This document shows positions 17,938 to 27,561 of a stretch of DNA of 64,000 nt, piece after piece. The stretch is from the NCBI RefSeq assembly GCF_002844235.1, contig NZ_PGTS01000002.1:744001-808000 (forward strand), given 5' to 3'. Origin of the DNA: Thalassospira povalilytica. Lineage in GTDB: Bacteria; Pseudomonadota; Alphaproteobacteria; Rhodospirillales; Thalassospiraceae. The translations under genes were made by a program, and so were the position numbers. The notes beneath the pieces were generated by a model. It made no database searches, had not been told where the DNA came from, and was given only the letters and a program-made list of their open reading frames with translations. The number at the start of each line of letters is the position of its first letter. The first letter of the stretch is position 1.

Positions 17938-18817
17938 TCTTCAGACCTATAGCCACGACGCAGGCTGGAAAAACACGGTGCTGCGCGGCTTGCTCTATCT
18001 CGTTTTGATCCTGTTCGCAGCCTATTATCTGTTCCCGCTGATCGTCATGATTTCAACATCGTTGAAGTCGCTTGACGAAATCCGCGAAGGATCACTGATT
18101 TCGCTGCCGCGGGTGGTGACGTTTGATGCATGGAATTATGCATGGAACGAAGCCTGCGTCGGTGTGGAATGCACCGGGATCAAAGTCTATTTCTGGAACT
18201 CGGTCAAAATGGCGATCCCCGCCGTTCTGATTTCGACCTTCCTTGGTGCGATCAACGGATATGCACTGACCAAATGGCGGTTCAAGGGTGCCAACATCGT
18301 GTTTGCGCTTCTGCTGTTTGGGTGCTTCATTCCGTTCCAGGTCGTTCTGCTGCCGATGTCACAGGTTCTTGGCAAGCTTGGCCTTGCCAGTTCGACCCCG
18401 GGCCTTGTTATGGTCCATGTCGTTTACGGCCTTTGCTTCACCACCCTGTTCTTCCGGAACTATTACGTATCGATCCCGGATGAACTGGTAAAGGCAGCCA
18501 CCATTGACGGTGCGGGTTTCTTCACCATTTTCTGGCGCATCATTCTGCCGATTTCGACCCCGATCATCGTGGTTTCGGTCATCTGGCAGTTCACCCAGAT
18601 CTGGAATGACTTCCTCTTTGGCGCGTCCTTTGCCTCTGGCGAAAACGCTCCGATGACAGTCGCACTCAACAATATCGTCAACACCACTACCGGCGTGAAA
18701 CAGTACAATGTCGATATGGCAGCAGCCCTGCTGACCGGTCTTCCGACATTGCTGGTTTATGTCCTGGCAGGCAAATACTTCGTCCGCGGCCTGACCGCCG
18801 GTTCGGTGAAGGGATAA
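17930..18817 (+). CDS. gtsC: Sugar ABC transporter permease, GtsC-like
   Basis: A MalG-type permease of 295 residues with six spans and the EAA motif AATIDGAGFFTIFWRIILPIS. The start at 17930 (MADLQTY) is chosen because GCGGAGG lies just upstream inside gtsB; a longer frame lacks a ribosome site. It pairs with GtsB to form the channel. Confidence 0.9.
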   Translation: MADLQTYSHDAGWKNTVLRGLLYLVLILFAAYYLFPLIVMISTSLKSLDEIREGSLISLPRVVTFDAWNYAWNEACVGVECTGIKVYFWNSVKMAIPAVLISTFLGAINGYALTKWRFKGANIVFALLLFGCFIPFQVVLLPMSQVLGKLGLASSTPGLVMVHVVYGLCFTTLFFRNYYVSIPDELVKAATIDGAGFFTIFWRIILPISTPIIVVSVIWQFTQIWNDFLFGASFASGENAPMTVALNNIVNTTTGVKQYNVDMAAALLTGLPTLLVYVLAGKYFVRGLTAGSVKG

Positions 18818-18821
18818 GCAA

Positions 18822-19934
18822 ATGGCATCACTCACCCTCGATAAAGTTCGCAAGGCCTTTGGCCCTGTCGAAGTTCTCAAGGAAATCAATCTGGCAATCG
18901 AAGATGGCGAGTTTCTCGTCCTTGTCGGTCCGTCGGGTTGCGGTAAATCGACCCTTCTGAACCTGATTGCCGGTCTGGAAAGTTCGACCGGCGGGGAAAT
19001 CCGCATCGGGGATCGCGTCATCAACGACGTACACCCCAAAGACCGTAACATCGCCATGGTGTTCCAGTCTTATGCGCTGTACCCGAACATGACGGTTCGC
19101 AAGAACATCACCTTTGGTCTGGAAATCCGCGGTGTGTCGGCACAGGAACGTGACAAGGCCGTTGCCGATGTCGCCAAGCTGCTTCAGATCGAGCCGCTTC
19201 TGGATCGCAAACCGTCCCAGCTTTCGGGTGGTCAGCGTCAGCGCGTTGCCATGGGCCGTGCGCTTGTGCGTGATCCGGACATCTTCCTGTTTGACGAACC
19301 GCTTTCCAACCTTGATGCCAAGCTGCGCGTTGATATGCGGACCGAAATCAAGAAACTGCATCAGCGTCTTGGTTCGACCATCGTTTACGTGACCCATGAC
19401 CAGATCGAGGCCATGACACTTGCATCTCGCATCGCGGTCATGAAAGGCGGCATTCTTCAGCAGTTCGATACGCCGCAGAACATCTATGAGCGCCCCAACA
19501 ACATGTTTGTTGCCGGCTTCATCGGTTCGCCGTCCATGAACTTTGTCGATGCGACCCTGATCGACAATGGTGGCAAGCTTGCCGTTTCGATCGAACGTGA
19601 TGGCGGTCCGATTACCCTGCCGCTGTTCGAAGCACCGGAAAGCTACAAGGCCTATGTCGGCAAGAAAGTCGTCTTTGGCATCCGCCCGGAAGGCCTGACA
19701 CACAAGCGCACCGGCTCAGACGAACCGGGCAGCCAGTATGTCAACTTCGACAGCAAGGTCGAAGTGATCGAACCGACCGGTGCCGACACCATGACGGTGA
19801 TCGACATTGCCGGCAAAGAAATCGTCGCACGTGTCCGTCCGGACCGCGCACCGACACCGGGCGAGAGCATGACCTTCTCGGCCGACATGTCTCAGATCAG
19901 TCTGTTTGACCCGGAAACCGAGTTGCGGATCTGA
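18822..19934 (+). CDS. gtsD: Sugar ABC transporter ATP-binding protein, GtsD/MalK-like
   Basis: A CUT1 ATPase of 370 residues. Walker A is GPSGCGKST, the signature LSGGQRQRVAMGRA, Walker B IFLFDEPLSNLDA and the switch His in VYVTHD. The C-terminal third is the regulatory OB/TOBE fold of MalK/UgpC-type ATPases. It is the last gene of the operon, 4 nt after gtsC, and is followed by a terminator. Confidence 0.93.
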   Translation: MASLTLDKVRKAFGPVEVLKEINLAIEDGEFLVLVGPSGCGKSTLLNLIAGLESSTGGEIRIGDRVINDVHPKDRNIAMVFQSYALYPNMTVRKNITFGLEIRGVSAQERDKAVADVAKLLQIEPLLDRKPSQLSGGQRQRVAMGRALVRDPDIFLFDEPLSNLDAKLRVDMRTEIKKLHQRLGSTIVYVTHDQIEAMTLASRIAVMKGGILQQFDTPQNIYERPNNMFVAGFIGSPSMNFVDATLIDNGGKLAVSIERDGGPITLPLFEAPESYKAYVGKKVVFGIRPEGLTHKRTGSDEPGSQYVNFDSKVEVIEPTGADTMTVIDIAGKEIVARVRPDRAPTPGESMTFSADMSQISLFDPETELRI

Positions 19935-20006
19935 TCTGACTGGCGGGTGGTTCTGGGGGCCACCCGCCATTCTTCTTTTACCGGTGCGTCAAACCTGCCG
20001 GTCATG

Positions 20007-20042
20007 AAAAAAGCGGCCCGAATATGCGGGCCGCTTTTTTTT
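20007..20042. terminator. Bidirectional intrinsic terminator between gtsD and the sensor kinase
   Basis: A stem of AGCGGCCCG/CGGGCCGCT with A and T runs on both flanks and loop AATATG lies between converging genes. Confidence 0.9.
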
Positions 20043-20058
20043 GTTTCTGCCATCCGGT

Positions 20059-21570
20059 TCAGTTGGGCGCGATGATCCGCCGTGGCAGCGATATGGTGAC
20101 CTCAAGCCCCTTGCCCGGCATATTGCGCAGGCTGATCCGTCCGTCATGGGCGTCAATCACGGTTTTGACAATCGACAGTCCAAGCCCGCTGCCCCCGGTA
20201 CTGCGCGCACGCGATCCTTCGACGCGATAGAATGGCAGGAAAACCTTGTCCTGATGTTCGACCGGAATGCCCGGCCCCTCGTCACGGATGGTCACCAGAA
20301 CATTGTCCGCTGTTGCTTCCAGACTGACCTTGGCGCGATGGCCATATTTCAGGGCATTTTCAATCAGGTTGGTAAAGGCGCGTTTCAATGTCCCCGGTCG
20401 GCAGGTCAATCGAATGCTGCGTTTGCCATCAAATGAATGGGGCTCATCCCCACCACCAAATACCGTATGAACCGATGAAAACTGCAATGGCTGCGGACCG
20501 TCGAAACTGACAGGACGGCCAAGATCGGCATAGTCATCACAAATCGCTTCAAGCACGGAAACGAAATCAACGGTGCGTTCTTCTTCTTTCTGAATCCAGT
20601 CGCCCAGAAAATCGAGCGCATCATTCAAAAGACCGTCCATTTCATCCAGATCACGCAGAACGGTTTCGCGCAATTCATCATTTTCAATGAATTCGGCGCG
20701 CAGTCGCAGGCGGGTACTCGGTGTGCGCAAATCATGCGAAATCGCTGCCAGCATACGGGTACGATCGCCCAGCATGCGCGAAATCCGTTCGCGCAAATCG
20801 TTATAGGCCGCGGCCATTGACCTGGCTTCGGTCGGGCCGCGTTCTTCGACCGGCGGGCCATCGACTTCGTCCCCATGGGCAATGATCGCTGCGGTCAGCT
20901 TTTTGAACGGTCCGGCCAGCAAATCGGCAAGGGCGGCAAAGACGGCCAAAACCGCAACCACCCCCATCAGAAACATCAGAAACACAAGCGATGGCGATGA
21001 ATAGCTGGCCCATAATTCATCATGACTGATCAAAAGCCGCTTGCCCGACGGCATCATGATTTCAAGCTGGGCTTCCAGTCCCAGACGCGCCATTTCGCGC
21101 GACAATTCTGCAAAAAACAGGCTGGGATTTTCGGTTGCCTCGATGGTGGCACGTTGTTCGGAACTCAGGCGCCCGCGCAGGAAATGGACCTTGACCGATG
21201 TCGGCCAACCGGTATTGGCCAGTCGCACCGGCATGGCGATATGTTGTGCCGGCCTTGAAAACAAAAGCAACGTGCCAAGATCATCGGCTGGCAAGATGCG
21301 CAATGCCATGCCATCGCGCGCCGCAATATCGACGATATTGGCTTCGAATTCGGGATTGTCGGCAATGCGGGCCAGCTCACGAATGGTAAAGCCCAGCGTA
21401 TAGGCCCGGCTGATCCGCTCGTTGCGTTCAATGACATAATAGGATGCCAGCGCACTCAGCACGGCAATGATCACGCCGCCCAGCATCATCAGCATAAAGA
21501 TCCGCCCACCCAAGGTACGCGGCTTGTAGCGTCTTAGATAATCACTGAACTGTGCGAACATGTCCGCCAT
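20059..21570 (-). CDS. Membrane sensor histidine kinase, probably sugar-responsive (GtrS-like)
   Basis: A kinase of 503 residues. Transmembrane helix 1 (about 24-46), a periplasmic sensor of about 145 residues and helix 2 (about 193-216) are followed by HAMP. The HisKA phospho-acceptor is His279 (ISHDLRTP), and the HATPase has DEGPGIP and GGSGLGLSIVK. The start ATG at 21570 has AGGA upstream, beginning just after the response regulator stop. The architecture and placement beside a gts-type transporter recall Pseudomonas GtrS/GltR, which induces glucose uptake in response to 2-ketogluconate. That functional link is inferred. Confidence 0.88.
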   Translation of the reverse strand: MADMFAQFSDYLRRYKPRTLGGRIFMLMMLGGVIIAVLSALASYYVIERNERISRAYTLGFTIRELARIADNPEFEANIVDIAARDGMALRILPADDLGTLLLFSRPAQHIAMPVRLANTGWPTSVKVHFLRGRLSSEQRATIEATENPSLFFAELSREMARLGLEAQLEIMMPSGKRLLISHDELWASYSSPSLVFLMFLMGVVAVLAVFAALADLLAGPFKKLTAAIIAHGDEVDGPPVEERGPTEARSMAAAYNDLRERISRMLGDRTRMLAAISHDLRTPSTRLRLRAEFIENDELRETVLRDLDEMDGLLNDALDFLGDWIQKEEERTVDFVSVLEAICDDYADLGRPVSFDGPQPLQFSSVHTVFGGGDEPHSFDGKRSIRLTCRPGTLKRAFTNLIENALKYGHRAKVSLEATADNVLVTIRDEGPGIPVEHQDKVFLPFYRVEGSRARSTGGSGLGLSIVKTVIDAHDGRISLRNMPGKGLEVTISLPRRIIAPN

Positions 21571-21579
21571 CACACAGTC

Positions 21580-22314
21580 CTAAAGCGTCTGTGTATCGGC
21601 GCAGAACTGATACCCAATCCCGCGAACGGTTTTGATCAGTTTGGGATTTTTTGCATCTTTCTCGATCTTGCGCCGCAGACGGCTGATCTGGATGTCGATG
21701 CTGCGATCAAATGGCAGTGAACTTTGCCCGCGGACAATATCAACAAGCTGTTCACGCGACAGTGCCCGCTTGTTGTTTTTCACCAGCGCCAGCAACAATG
21801 AAAATTCACCGGTCGACAGATGAACCGCCACATTATCGGCATCGCGCAATTCACGCGATCCGATATCCAATGTCCATTCACCGAAAATAATACGCTGGGT
21901 CGGGGCAACTTCATTGTCGGTCGGCCCCACCGCACCGGTTTCAAACCGGCGAAACACCGCCCGGATACGGGCCAGAAGCTCGCGGGGATTGAACGGTTTG
22001 GTCAAATAGTCATCCGCACCAAGTTCAAGTCCCAGAATACGGTCGGTATCCTCACCCACCGCTGTCAGCATCACAATCGGCACCTTGGATGTGCGCCTGA
22101 CATCCCGGCATAACGCAAACCCGTCTTCGCCCGGCAGCATGATGTCCAGAATGACCAGATCAATCTTCCAGTCGCGCAAGGCACGGTGCATCTCGTTGCC
22201 GTCCGAAACGGTCGTGATGCGAAAACCATGCTGCAGCAGGAACTTTTTCAAAAGCTTCTGGATTTCCTGATCATCATCGACAACCAGAATATGAGGTTCA
22301 CGTCGCGTAGTCAG
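21580..22314 (-). CDS. OmpR-family response regulator (GltR-like), probable CTG start
   Basis: A two-domain response regulator of 244 residues if begun at the CTG at 22314, nine nt after AGGGGAG. The first ordinary alternative start (TTG at 22251) would remove VVDDDQE, the acidic pocket needed for phosphorylation, so the longer frame is almost certainly correct. Asp57 (LDIMLPG) is the phospho-acceptor, the switch Lys is in TKPFNP, and the winged-helix DNA-binding domain fills about 130-240. The stop is separated from the kinase start by 9 nt. Confidence 0.9.
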   Translation of the reverse strand: MTTRREPHILVVDDDQEIQKLLKKFLLQHGFRITTVSDGNEMHRALRDWKIDLVILDIMLPGEDGFALCRDVRRTSKVPIVMLTAVGEDTDRILGLELGADDYLTKPFNPRELLARIRAVFRRFETGAVGPTDNEVAPTQRIIFGEWTLDIGSRELRDADNVAVHLSTGEFSLLLALVKNNKRALSREQLVDIVRGQSSLPFDRSIDIQISRLRRKIEKDAKNPKLIKTVRGIGYQFCADTQTL

Positions 22315-22423
22315 AGTCCCGAACTCCCCTTTATCAATCGGTCATGTTCCTGACCGTGCGCGGAGTTTAGTCCATATTGCCTTCGGATTGAAACATTTTA
22401 CCATGACCTGATCATAAAAGAAA

Positions 22424-22444
22424 AAGCCGGGCTAAACCCGACTT
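22424..22444 (-). terminator. Intrinsic terminator after the lipoprotein gene
   Basis: On the minus strand AAGTCGGG-TTTAG-CCCGGCTT forms a stem with one G-U pair, followed by TTT. Confidence 0.7.
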
Positions 22445-22478
22445 TCCCCTGTGTCTGCCCGATGCGTCTCATCGGGTT

Positions 22479-24074
22479 TTATTTCAGGTCATAGACCTTG
22501 GTGCTGCCCGATACTTCGGACGCAATCACCAGTATGGCATTCCCGGTCGGGCTGTCCTTGGCATCAACGAACTGCATGCCTTCGGGTGCCAGTTCGCCTG
22601 CGGTGTCGGCTTCGGGATTGCCCGAGAAACGGCGATCACTGTGATAGGTGACAAATTGCGGGTTGGCCGGATTGGTCAGATCATAGACCATAAAGCCACC
22701 CTGCCGTTCCAGTCCGATAAAGGCATAGGGAACGCCGTTGACATACCCCGCAGCAATGCCTTCGGGTTCCGGGCCTTTGTCGTCGGAACGATTGTCGCGG
22801 CTGTAATTTTCGGTGTCCGAGGAGTTAAAGACATTGGCGTATTTCGCCGCCAGCACCTGCTCGAACGCATCGCCGCTATCAAAGACCATCTCGCCACTGG
22901 CATTCAGAACCGAGAATGACCGCGCGCCATAGCTGTAAATAACGTCAACATCCCCGTCACCATCGGTGTCACCCTGTGCGGTTGTCGTTTTCAACCGGCC
23001 AAGATTTTCGTCTTTCTGAAGGGTGTCGGCATTCGGGAAGGCCACCGGGTCAAGGGTCAGTTTGCCAACCCGGGTTTCTTCGCTGTAACCGTCATAGTCA
23101 CGGGAATCGCCTTCGTTGGCGATCAGGATCCAGTCCTTGCCGCCAATTTCAATCGCATCAATGGTATCGGGCATATACATGCCCATCACCGGCCAGGTAC
23201 GGATATTGATCTTGCCGTCCTTGTCACTGGCATCAAAGGCATGAACCGAATGATCCTTGAAACCAAGACCGGCCACATGTTTGACCGTCGCGGTTTCGAT
23301 ATCGATGATGGCGACTGCATTGTTTTCCTGAAGCGACACATAGGCGGTCTTGCTGTCGCCTGAAACAGCAATGTATTCCGGCTCGATATCCTGGGCGACG
23401 CTTGACGTACCCGGGTTGGATGTCCGCATGCCGTATGGCAGTTCCGCATCATTCAGGAACCTGAAATCGACGGTGCGCACATCGGCATCGCTCAAACCAT
23501 CGACGCCACCGGCAATCGAAATGATTGAAACGCTGCCTTCCGGGTCGTTGGTGAATGCGTCATTGGGTTCGCCTTCATTGGCAACAAGGACATATTTTCC
23601 ATCGGGTGAAAACTTGATCATGTCGGGCAATGCACCGACCGTTACCGATGCGATAAAGTTGCCTTCGGTATCAAAAAACACCGCCTTGCCCGGGGCCTGC
23701 TTGTTTTCATTCTCGACCGCGACGGCAAGGACCCCGTTTTTCACCGCAACACTGTTTGCCCCCTTGCCCCAGGTCGCAAGTTCAAGTGCACCAAGCTTGG
23801 AAAGCTTGTCGGGGTTTGACATATCAAGGATATCAATCGCCTTGTCCGCGCCATTGACGACAAAGATGCGTTTGGACAACGGGTCAAATGCCGGGATTTC
23901 TGCGGCACCCTCGTCGAGCATGCCGGTGCGATATTCGCCCATCGGCACAATCGTGATCGGGTGTGCGCCCGCGTTGGTAACACTGTTGGTCATCATCGCG
24001 TGATCTGGTGTAGTACCGGCACAGGCCGTCAAAAGTACGGAAATAGCAGCAGTTGCCATCAATGAAGAACGCAT
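22479..24074 (-). CDS. Choice-of-anchor I family beta-propeller lipoprotein
   Basis: A secreted protein of 531 residues. The start at 24074 has AAGGGGG upstream and gives a type II signal peptide ending in the lipobox LLTAC, so it is lipid-anchored. The mature part has propeller-like repeats (VLVANEGEPNDAF, ILIANEGDSRDYDGYSEETR) and a calcium-binding style DTDGDGDVDV stretch, the family usually annotated choice-of-anchor I, or esterase/alkaline phosphatase-like. Enzymatic activity is not established for the family; phytase-like or phosphatase action is possible. It is monocistronic. Confidence 0.82.
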   Translation of the reverse strand: MRSSLMATAAISVLLTACAGTTPDHAMMTNSVTNAGAHPITIVPMGEYRTGMLDEGAAEIPAFDPLSKRIFVVNGADKAIDILDMSNPDKLSKLGALELATWGKGANSVAVKNGVLAVAVENENKQAPGKAVFFDTEGNFIASVTVGALPDMIKFSPDGKYVLVANEGEPNDAFTNDPEGSVSIISIAGGVDGLSDADVRTVDFRFLNDAELPYGMRTSNPGTSSVAQDIEPEYIAVSGDSKTAYVSLQENNAVAIIDIETATVKHVAGLGFKDHSVHAFDASDKDGKINIRTWPVMGMYMPDTIDAIEIGGKDWILIANEGDSRDYDGYSEETRVGKLTLDPVAFPNADTLQKDENLGRLKTTTAQGDTDGDGDVDVIYSYGARSFSVLNASGEMVFDSGDAFEQVLAAKYANVFNSSDTENYSRDNRSDDKGPEPEGIAAGYVNGVPYAFIGLERQGGFMVYDLTNPANPQFVTYHSDRRFSGNPEADTAGELAPEGMQFVDAKDSPTGNAILVIASEVSGSTKVYDLK

Positions 24075-24257
24075 AATTCCCCCTTGGTAAATGGTTCGAC
24101 AGATCAGACAACCTGCTGATTTGTTGTAACGGTTTGATGACCCGGGCGTGACAGTTTCATAAATATCTTGTGGCAGTGACTGCTCCAACCCGCCCCGTCT
24201 TGCGTATCAGAATCAAACCGCTGAATTGTCGCAACACCACATCATCGGGGCTGTCAG

Positions 24258-25265
24258 ATGAAATCAATCCGCATCGCCATCATCGGCGCAGGCATGACCG
24301 GACTGAAAGCTGCAAGTACTTTGCACAAGGTCGGAATGGACGTCACCGTCTTTGAAAAAAGCCGTGGTCTGGGCGGGCGACTGGCATCACGGCGAACCGA
24401 TTTCGGTCATTTCAATCACGGTGCGCAATATGTTACCGCCCGTCACCCCGGTTTTGCCGCCTATCTGGAACAGGCCGCATCGCATAACGCCGCCCAAAAC
24501 TGGAAACCGAACCTGCATCGTGGCGACATTCCCGCCATGCAAAGTGCCGGAAACCTTGCGCTTGATCACTGGTATCAGGGCGCGCCGCAAATGAACAAAC
24601 TGATCAGCCCGCTTGTCGATGCCTTTACCATTCACAAACAGCACCGCATCACCCGAATTGAACAGCTTGATCGCAAAAGCTTTGTCCTTCATGACGATCT
24701 CGACGGCGAATTCGGCCCGTTTGACGGGGTTATCGTAACGGCCCCTGCCCCGCAGACGGCTGAATTGTTGCGGCCACTTTCAGCGCGCTATGACGCGATT
24801 GGTGACGTGGTCACCGCACCTTGCTGGGCGGTGATGGCGGCCTTTGAACAGCCACTTCCGACGGCATTTGATGCCATGCTGCATCCATCCCCGGCAATCA
24901 GTTGGGCAGCACGCAGCACACAGTCAGATGATCTGTTCCACCGGCGCCGTCCCGACCCCTGGGTTCTTCATGCCAGTCCGCAATGGTCGCGCGACCATCT
25001 CGAAGATGACAAGGACCGCGTGATTGAAAACCTTTTGGCTGCCCTGCGCGATGTGAGTGGCGTCAAACTGCCGCAATTGCATTCGGTGCAGGCCCATCGC
25101 TGGCGCTATGCGCGCACCGAACAGCCACTGGGCTCAAGCCATCTGAACGGTATGAACGGGCGCGTGATCGCCGCCGGGGACTGGTGTCTTGGTGCCCGGG
25201 TCGAAGCCGCATGGCGCAGCGGTCAGTCTGCCGCCCATGCGATGATTGAAACCCTGATCGGATAA
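24258..25265 (+). CDS. FAD-dependent renalase-like amine oxidoreductase
   Basis: A flavoprotein of 335 residues. It has a GAGMTGLKAASTL Rossmann motif, FEKSRGLGGRLASRR and FNHGAQYVTAR near the N-terminus, and GDWCLGARVEAAWRSGQSAA at the C-terminus, as in bacterial renalase-like NAD(P)/FAD proteins. Bacterial renalases oxidise misfolded dihydronicotinamide isomers. It is followed by DUF2256 and DUF3253 genes on the same strand, a cluster often found near photolyase or cryptochrome genes in proteobacteria. Confidence 0.85.
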   Translation: MKSIRIAIIGAGMTGLKAASTLHKVGMDVTVFEKSRGLGGRLASRRTDFGHFNHGAQYVTARHPGFAAYLEQAASHNAAQNWKPNLHRGDIPAMQSAGNLALDHWYQGAPQMNKLISPLVDAFTIHKQHRITRIEQLDRKSFVLHDDLDGEFGPFDGVIVTAPAPQTAELLRPLSARYDAIGDVVTAPCWAVMAAFEQPLPTAFDAMLHPSPAISWAARSTQSDDLFHRRRPDPWVLHASPQWSRDHLEDDKDRVIENLLAALRDVSGVKLPQLHSVQAHRWRYARTEQPLGSSHLNGMNGRVIAAGDWCLGARVEAAWRSGQSAAHAMIETLIG

Positions 25266-25283
25266 ATACGACCCGGTAATGCC

Positions 25284-25478
25284 ATGCCCCGCAATGCCAA
25301 TGGATCATTCCGCGCCAAGGCGCATTTGCCGTCAAAGACATGCCTATCCTGCGGCCGGCCATTTTCGTGGCGACGCAAATGGAAAACCTGTTGGGAAGAC
25401 GTCAAATACTGTTCCGACCGATGCCGCAACAGCCGTCCGCACAAAAGATCCCCTGAGCATGATGGTGCAGGGTCATGA
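25284..25478 (+). CDS. DUF2256 zinc-ribbon-like small protein
   Basis: A basic protein of 64 residues with four cysteines, C20-x2-C23 and C43-x3-C47, and the family signature FSWRRKWKTCWEDVKYCSD. Zinc binding is inferred from the cysteine pattern. It starts 18 nt after the renalase-like gene and shares an ATGA stop/start overlap with the next gene, so the three are one transcription unit. Confidence 0.88.
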   Translation: MPRNANGSFRAKAHLPSKTCLSCGRPFSWRRKWKTCWEDVKYCSDRCRNSRPHKRSPEHDGAGS

Positions 25479-25759
25479 TCGTTGATGATATCGAAGAAAC
25501 CCGGCCAACCTATGCGGTTTTGCGCCAAAGAATGCTGTCACTTGCAGCCCGGCGCGGTGCGGACAAATCCTTCTGCCCGTCCGAGGTCGCCCGATCATTT
25601 GGCAACAGCTGGACCGAGCTGATGCCGCGCATTCATCAGGTGGCCGAACAGCTCTGCGCCGAACGGCTGGTTGAATATCAGAAGGGCGGCATCAGCCATG
25701 GCCAAAACCGCCCTTCCGGTGCCTATCGGCTTTGTCTGGTCCCCGATGACGGGGACTAA
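25475..25759 (+). CDS. DUF3253 small protein
   Basis: A protein of 94 residues matching the DUF3253 pattern: FCPSEVARSFGNSWTELMPRIHQVAEQLCAERLVEYQKGG, a winged-helix-like fold of unknown function. It overlaps DUF2256 by ATGA and converges on pgi with only 3 nt between the stops, and no terminator is visible. Confidence 0.87.
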   Translation: MIVDDIEETRPTYAVLRQRMLSLAARRGADKSFCPSEVARSFGNSWTELMPRIHQVAEQLCAERLVEYQKGGISHGQNRPSGAYRLCLVPDDGD

Positions 25760-25762
25760 AAT

Positions 25763-27409
25763 TCACCCGCGCAAATCATGCAGACGCTTGATCAGACCTG
25801 CTGTTGATGCGTCACGCGCACCGGCGTCTTCCTTGCCTTCGACCATTGGCAGCAACTCCTTGGCAAGCTGCTTGCCAAGTTCGACCCCCCACTGGTCATA
25901 GGAATTGACGTTCCAGATGATGCCCTGAACAAAGATTTTATGTTCATACATCGCCACCAAGCGGCCAAGGGTAAATGGATCAAGCTGCTTATACAGGATC
26001 ATGGTGCTGGGCTTGTTCCCGGCAAATACCTTTTGCGGGGCAAGAACATCAATCTCGGCCGGGGAAAGGTCACTTCCGGCCAGTTCGGCCCGCACTTCAT
26101 TCTCGGTCTTGCCACGCATCAATGCTTCGGCCTGTGCCAGACAGTTTGACACCAGCTTGTCGTGATGGTTACCAAGCGGATGGAGCGCATTGGCTGCAAC
26201 AATGAAATCAACCGGGATCAGTTCGGTGCCCTGATGGATCAGCTGATAAAACGCATGCTGCCCGTTGGTGCCGGGCTCGCCCCAGATGATCGGACCGGTT
26301 TCATAGGCAATCGCCTTGCCATCGCGGGTGACCGATTTGCCGTTACTTTCCATATCGGCCTGCTGCAAATAGGCTGGCAGCCGTGAAAGATGCTGATCAT
26401 AGGGCAAAATGGCCTGGCTCGATGCGCCCAGAACATTGCGATACCACACCCCGATCAGGGCCAGGATCATTGGAATGTTGGTTTCCACCGGTGCGGTTTT
26501 GAAATGGTTATCCATTGATTGCGCACCGCGCAGAAGGTCTTCGAACTTGTCATAGCCGACTGCCAGAATGATCGGCAAACCAATCGCCGACCACAGGCTG
26601 TAACGCCCGCCGACCCAGTCCCAGAACCCGAACGCATTGTCGGTATCAATTCCGAATGCCGCGACCTTATCAAGGGCGGTTGAAACCGCCACGAAATGTT
26701 TGGCGACCGCACTTTGATCCCCCAGCGCCTTTACCAGCCAGTCACGGGCGGAATAGGCATTGGTCAGCGTTTCATCGGTCGTGAAAGTCTTGGACGCAAT
26801 GATGAAAAGGGTCGTTTCCGCATCAAGATCCTTGAGCGTATCGACAATATGCGCGCCATCGACGTTTGAAACGAAATGGCAGCGAATGCCATCAATATGG
26901 AACGGGCGAAGCGCCTCATTGACCATCACCGGGCCAAGGTCGGATCCGCCAATACCGATATTGACCACATCGGTTATTTTCTTGCCTGTATGGCCCTTCC
27001 ATTCGCCGGAATGAACACGCGCGGCAAATGCCTTAAGCCGTGCCAGCACTTCCTTGACGGCGGGCATGACGTCTTCGCCGTCAAGCTCGACCGGGCCACC
27101 ATCAAGATTACGAAGGGCCGTGTGCAAAACAGCACGGTTTTCCGTGACATTGATCCTGTCACCGGCAAACATCCGGTCGCGCCATTCTTCGACATTCGCA
27201 GCCTTGGCAAGGCGCACAAGGGCGGCCATCACATCATCGGTGATCAGGTTTTTCGAATAATCGACAAACAGGTCGTTAAGCGCGGCGCTATAACGTTCGA
27301 ACCGTGCCGGATCATCGGCAAAAGCCTGGCGCAGGTTCAGTTTCCCTGAAACCTCCGCGCCCAATTGATCCAGTTCTTCCCAGTTTGCAGTCAGTTTGTC
27401 AGCGGACAT
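25763..27409 (-). CDS. pgi: Glucose-6-phosphate isomerase
   Basis: A 548-residue cytoplasmic enzyme interconverting glucose-6-phosphate and fructose-6-phosphate. Signature segments are [28 protein letters not shown] and [13 protein letters not shown], with catalytic Glu and His in the usual contexts ([21 protein letters not shown]). The ATG at 27409 is preferred because GAGGG lies about 7 nt before it. It is downstream of a PfkB kinase on the same strand, so phosphorylated hexose from either route can be isomerised here. Confidence 0.97.
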   Translation of the reverse strand: MSADKLTANWEELDQLGAEVSGKLNLRQAFADDPARFERYSAALNDLFVDYSKNLITDDVMAALVRLAKAANVEEWRDRMFAGDRINVTENRAVLHTALRNLDGGPVELDGEDVMPAVKEVLARLKAFAARVHSGEWKGHTGKKITDVVNIGIGGSDLGPVMVNEALRPFHIDGIRCHFVSNVDGAHIVDTLKDLDAETTLFIIASKTFTTDETLTNAYSARDWLVKALGDQSAVAKHFVAVSTALDKVAAFGIDTDNAFGFWDWVGGRYSLWSAIGLPIILAVGYDKFEDLLRGAQSMDNHFKTAPVETNIPMILALIGVWYRNVLGASSQAILPYDQHLSRLPAYLQQADMESNGKSVTRDGKAIAYETGPIIWGEPGTNGQHAFYQLIHQGTELIPVDFIVAANALHPLGNHHDKLVSNCLAQAEALMRGKTENEVRAELAGSDLSPAEIDVLAPQKVFAGNKPSTMILYKQLDPFTLGRLVAMYEHKIFVQGIIWNVNSYDQWGVELGKQLAKELLPMVEGKEDAGARDASTAGLIKRLHDLRG

Positions 27410-27561
27410 CACCACCCTCGGCCTTGTTCAACGTATTACACACCAAAACAGTGCAGTCGCGATCCCGCAGACTAGCATCTTGTTCAAACGATGTGTGGGA
27501 CAGTTTGCAGAATGTCGTGGCAAGATTATGCGAATACCACGACATTCCTGTTGCTGGCGCC

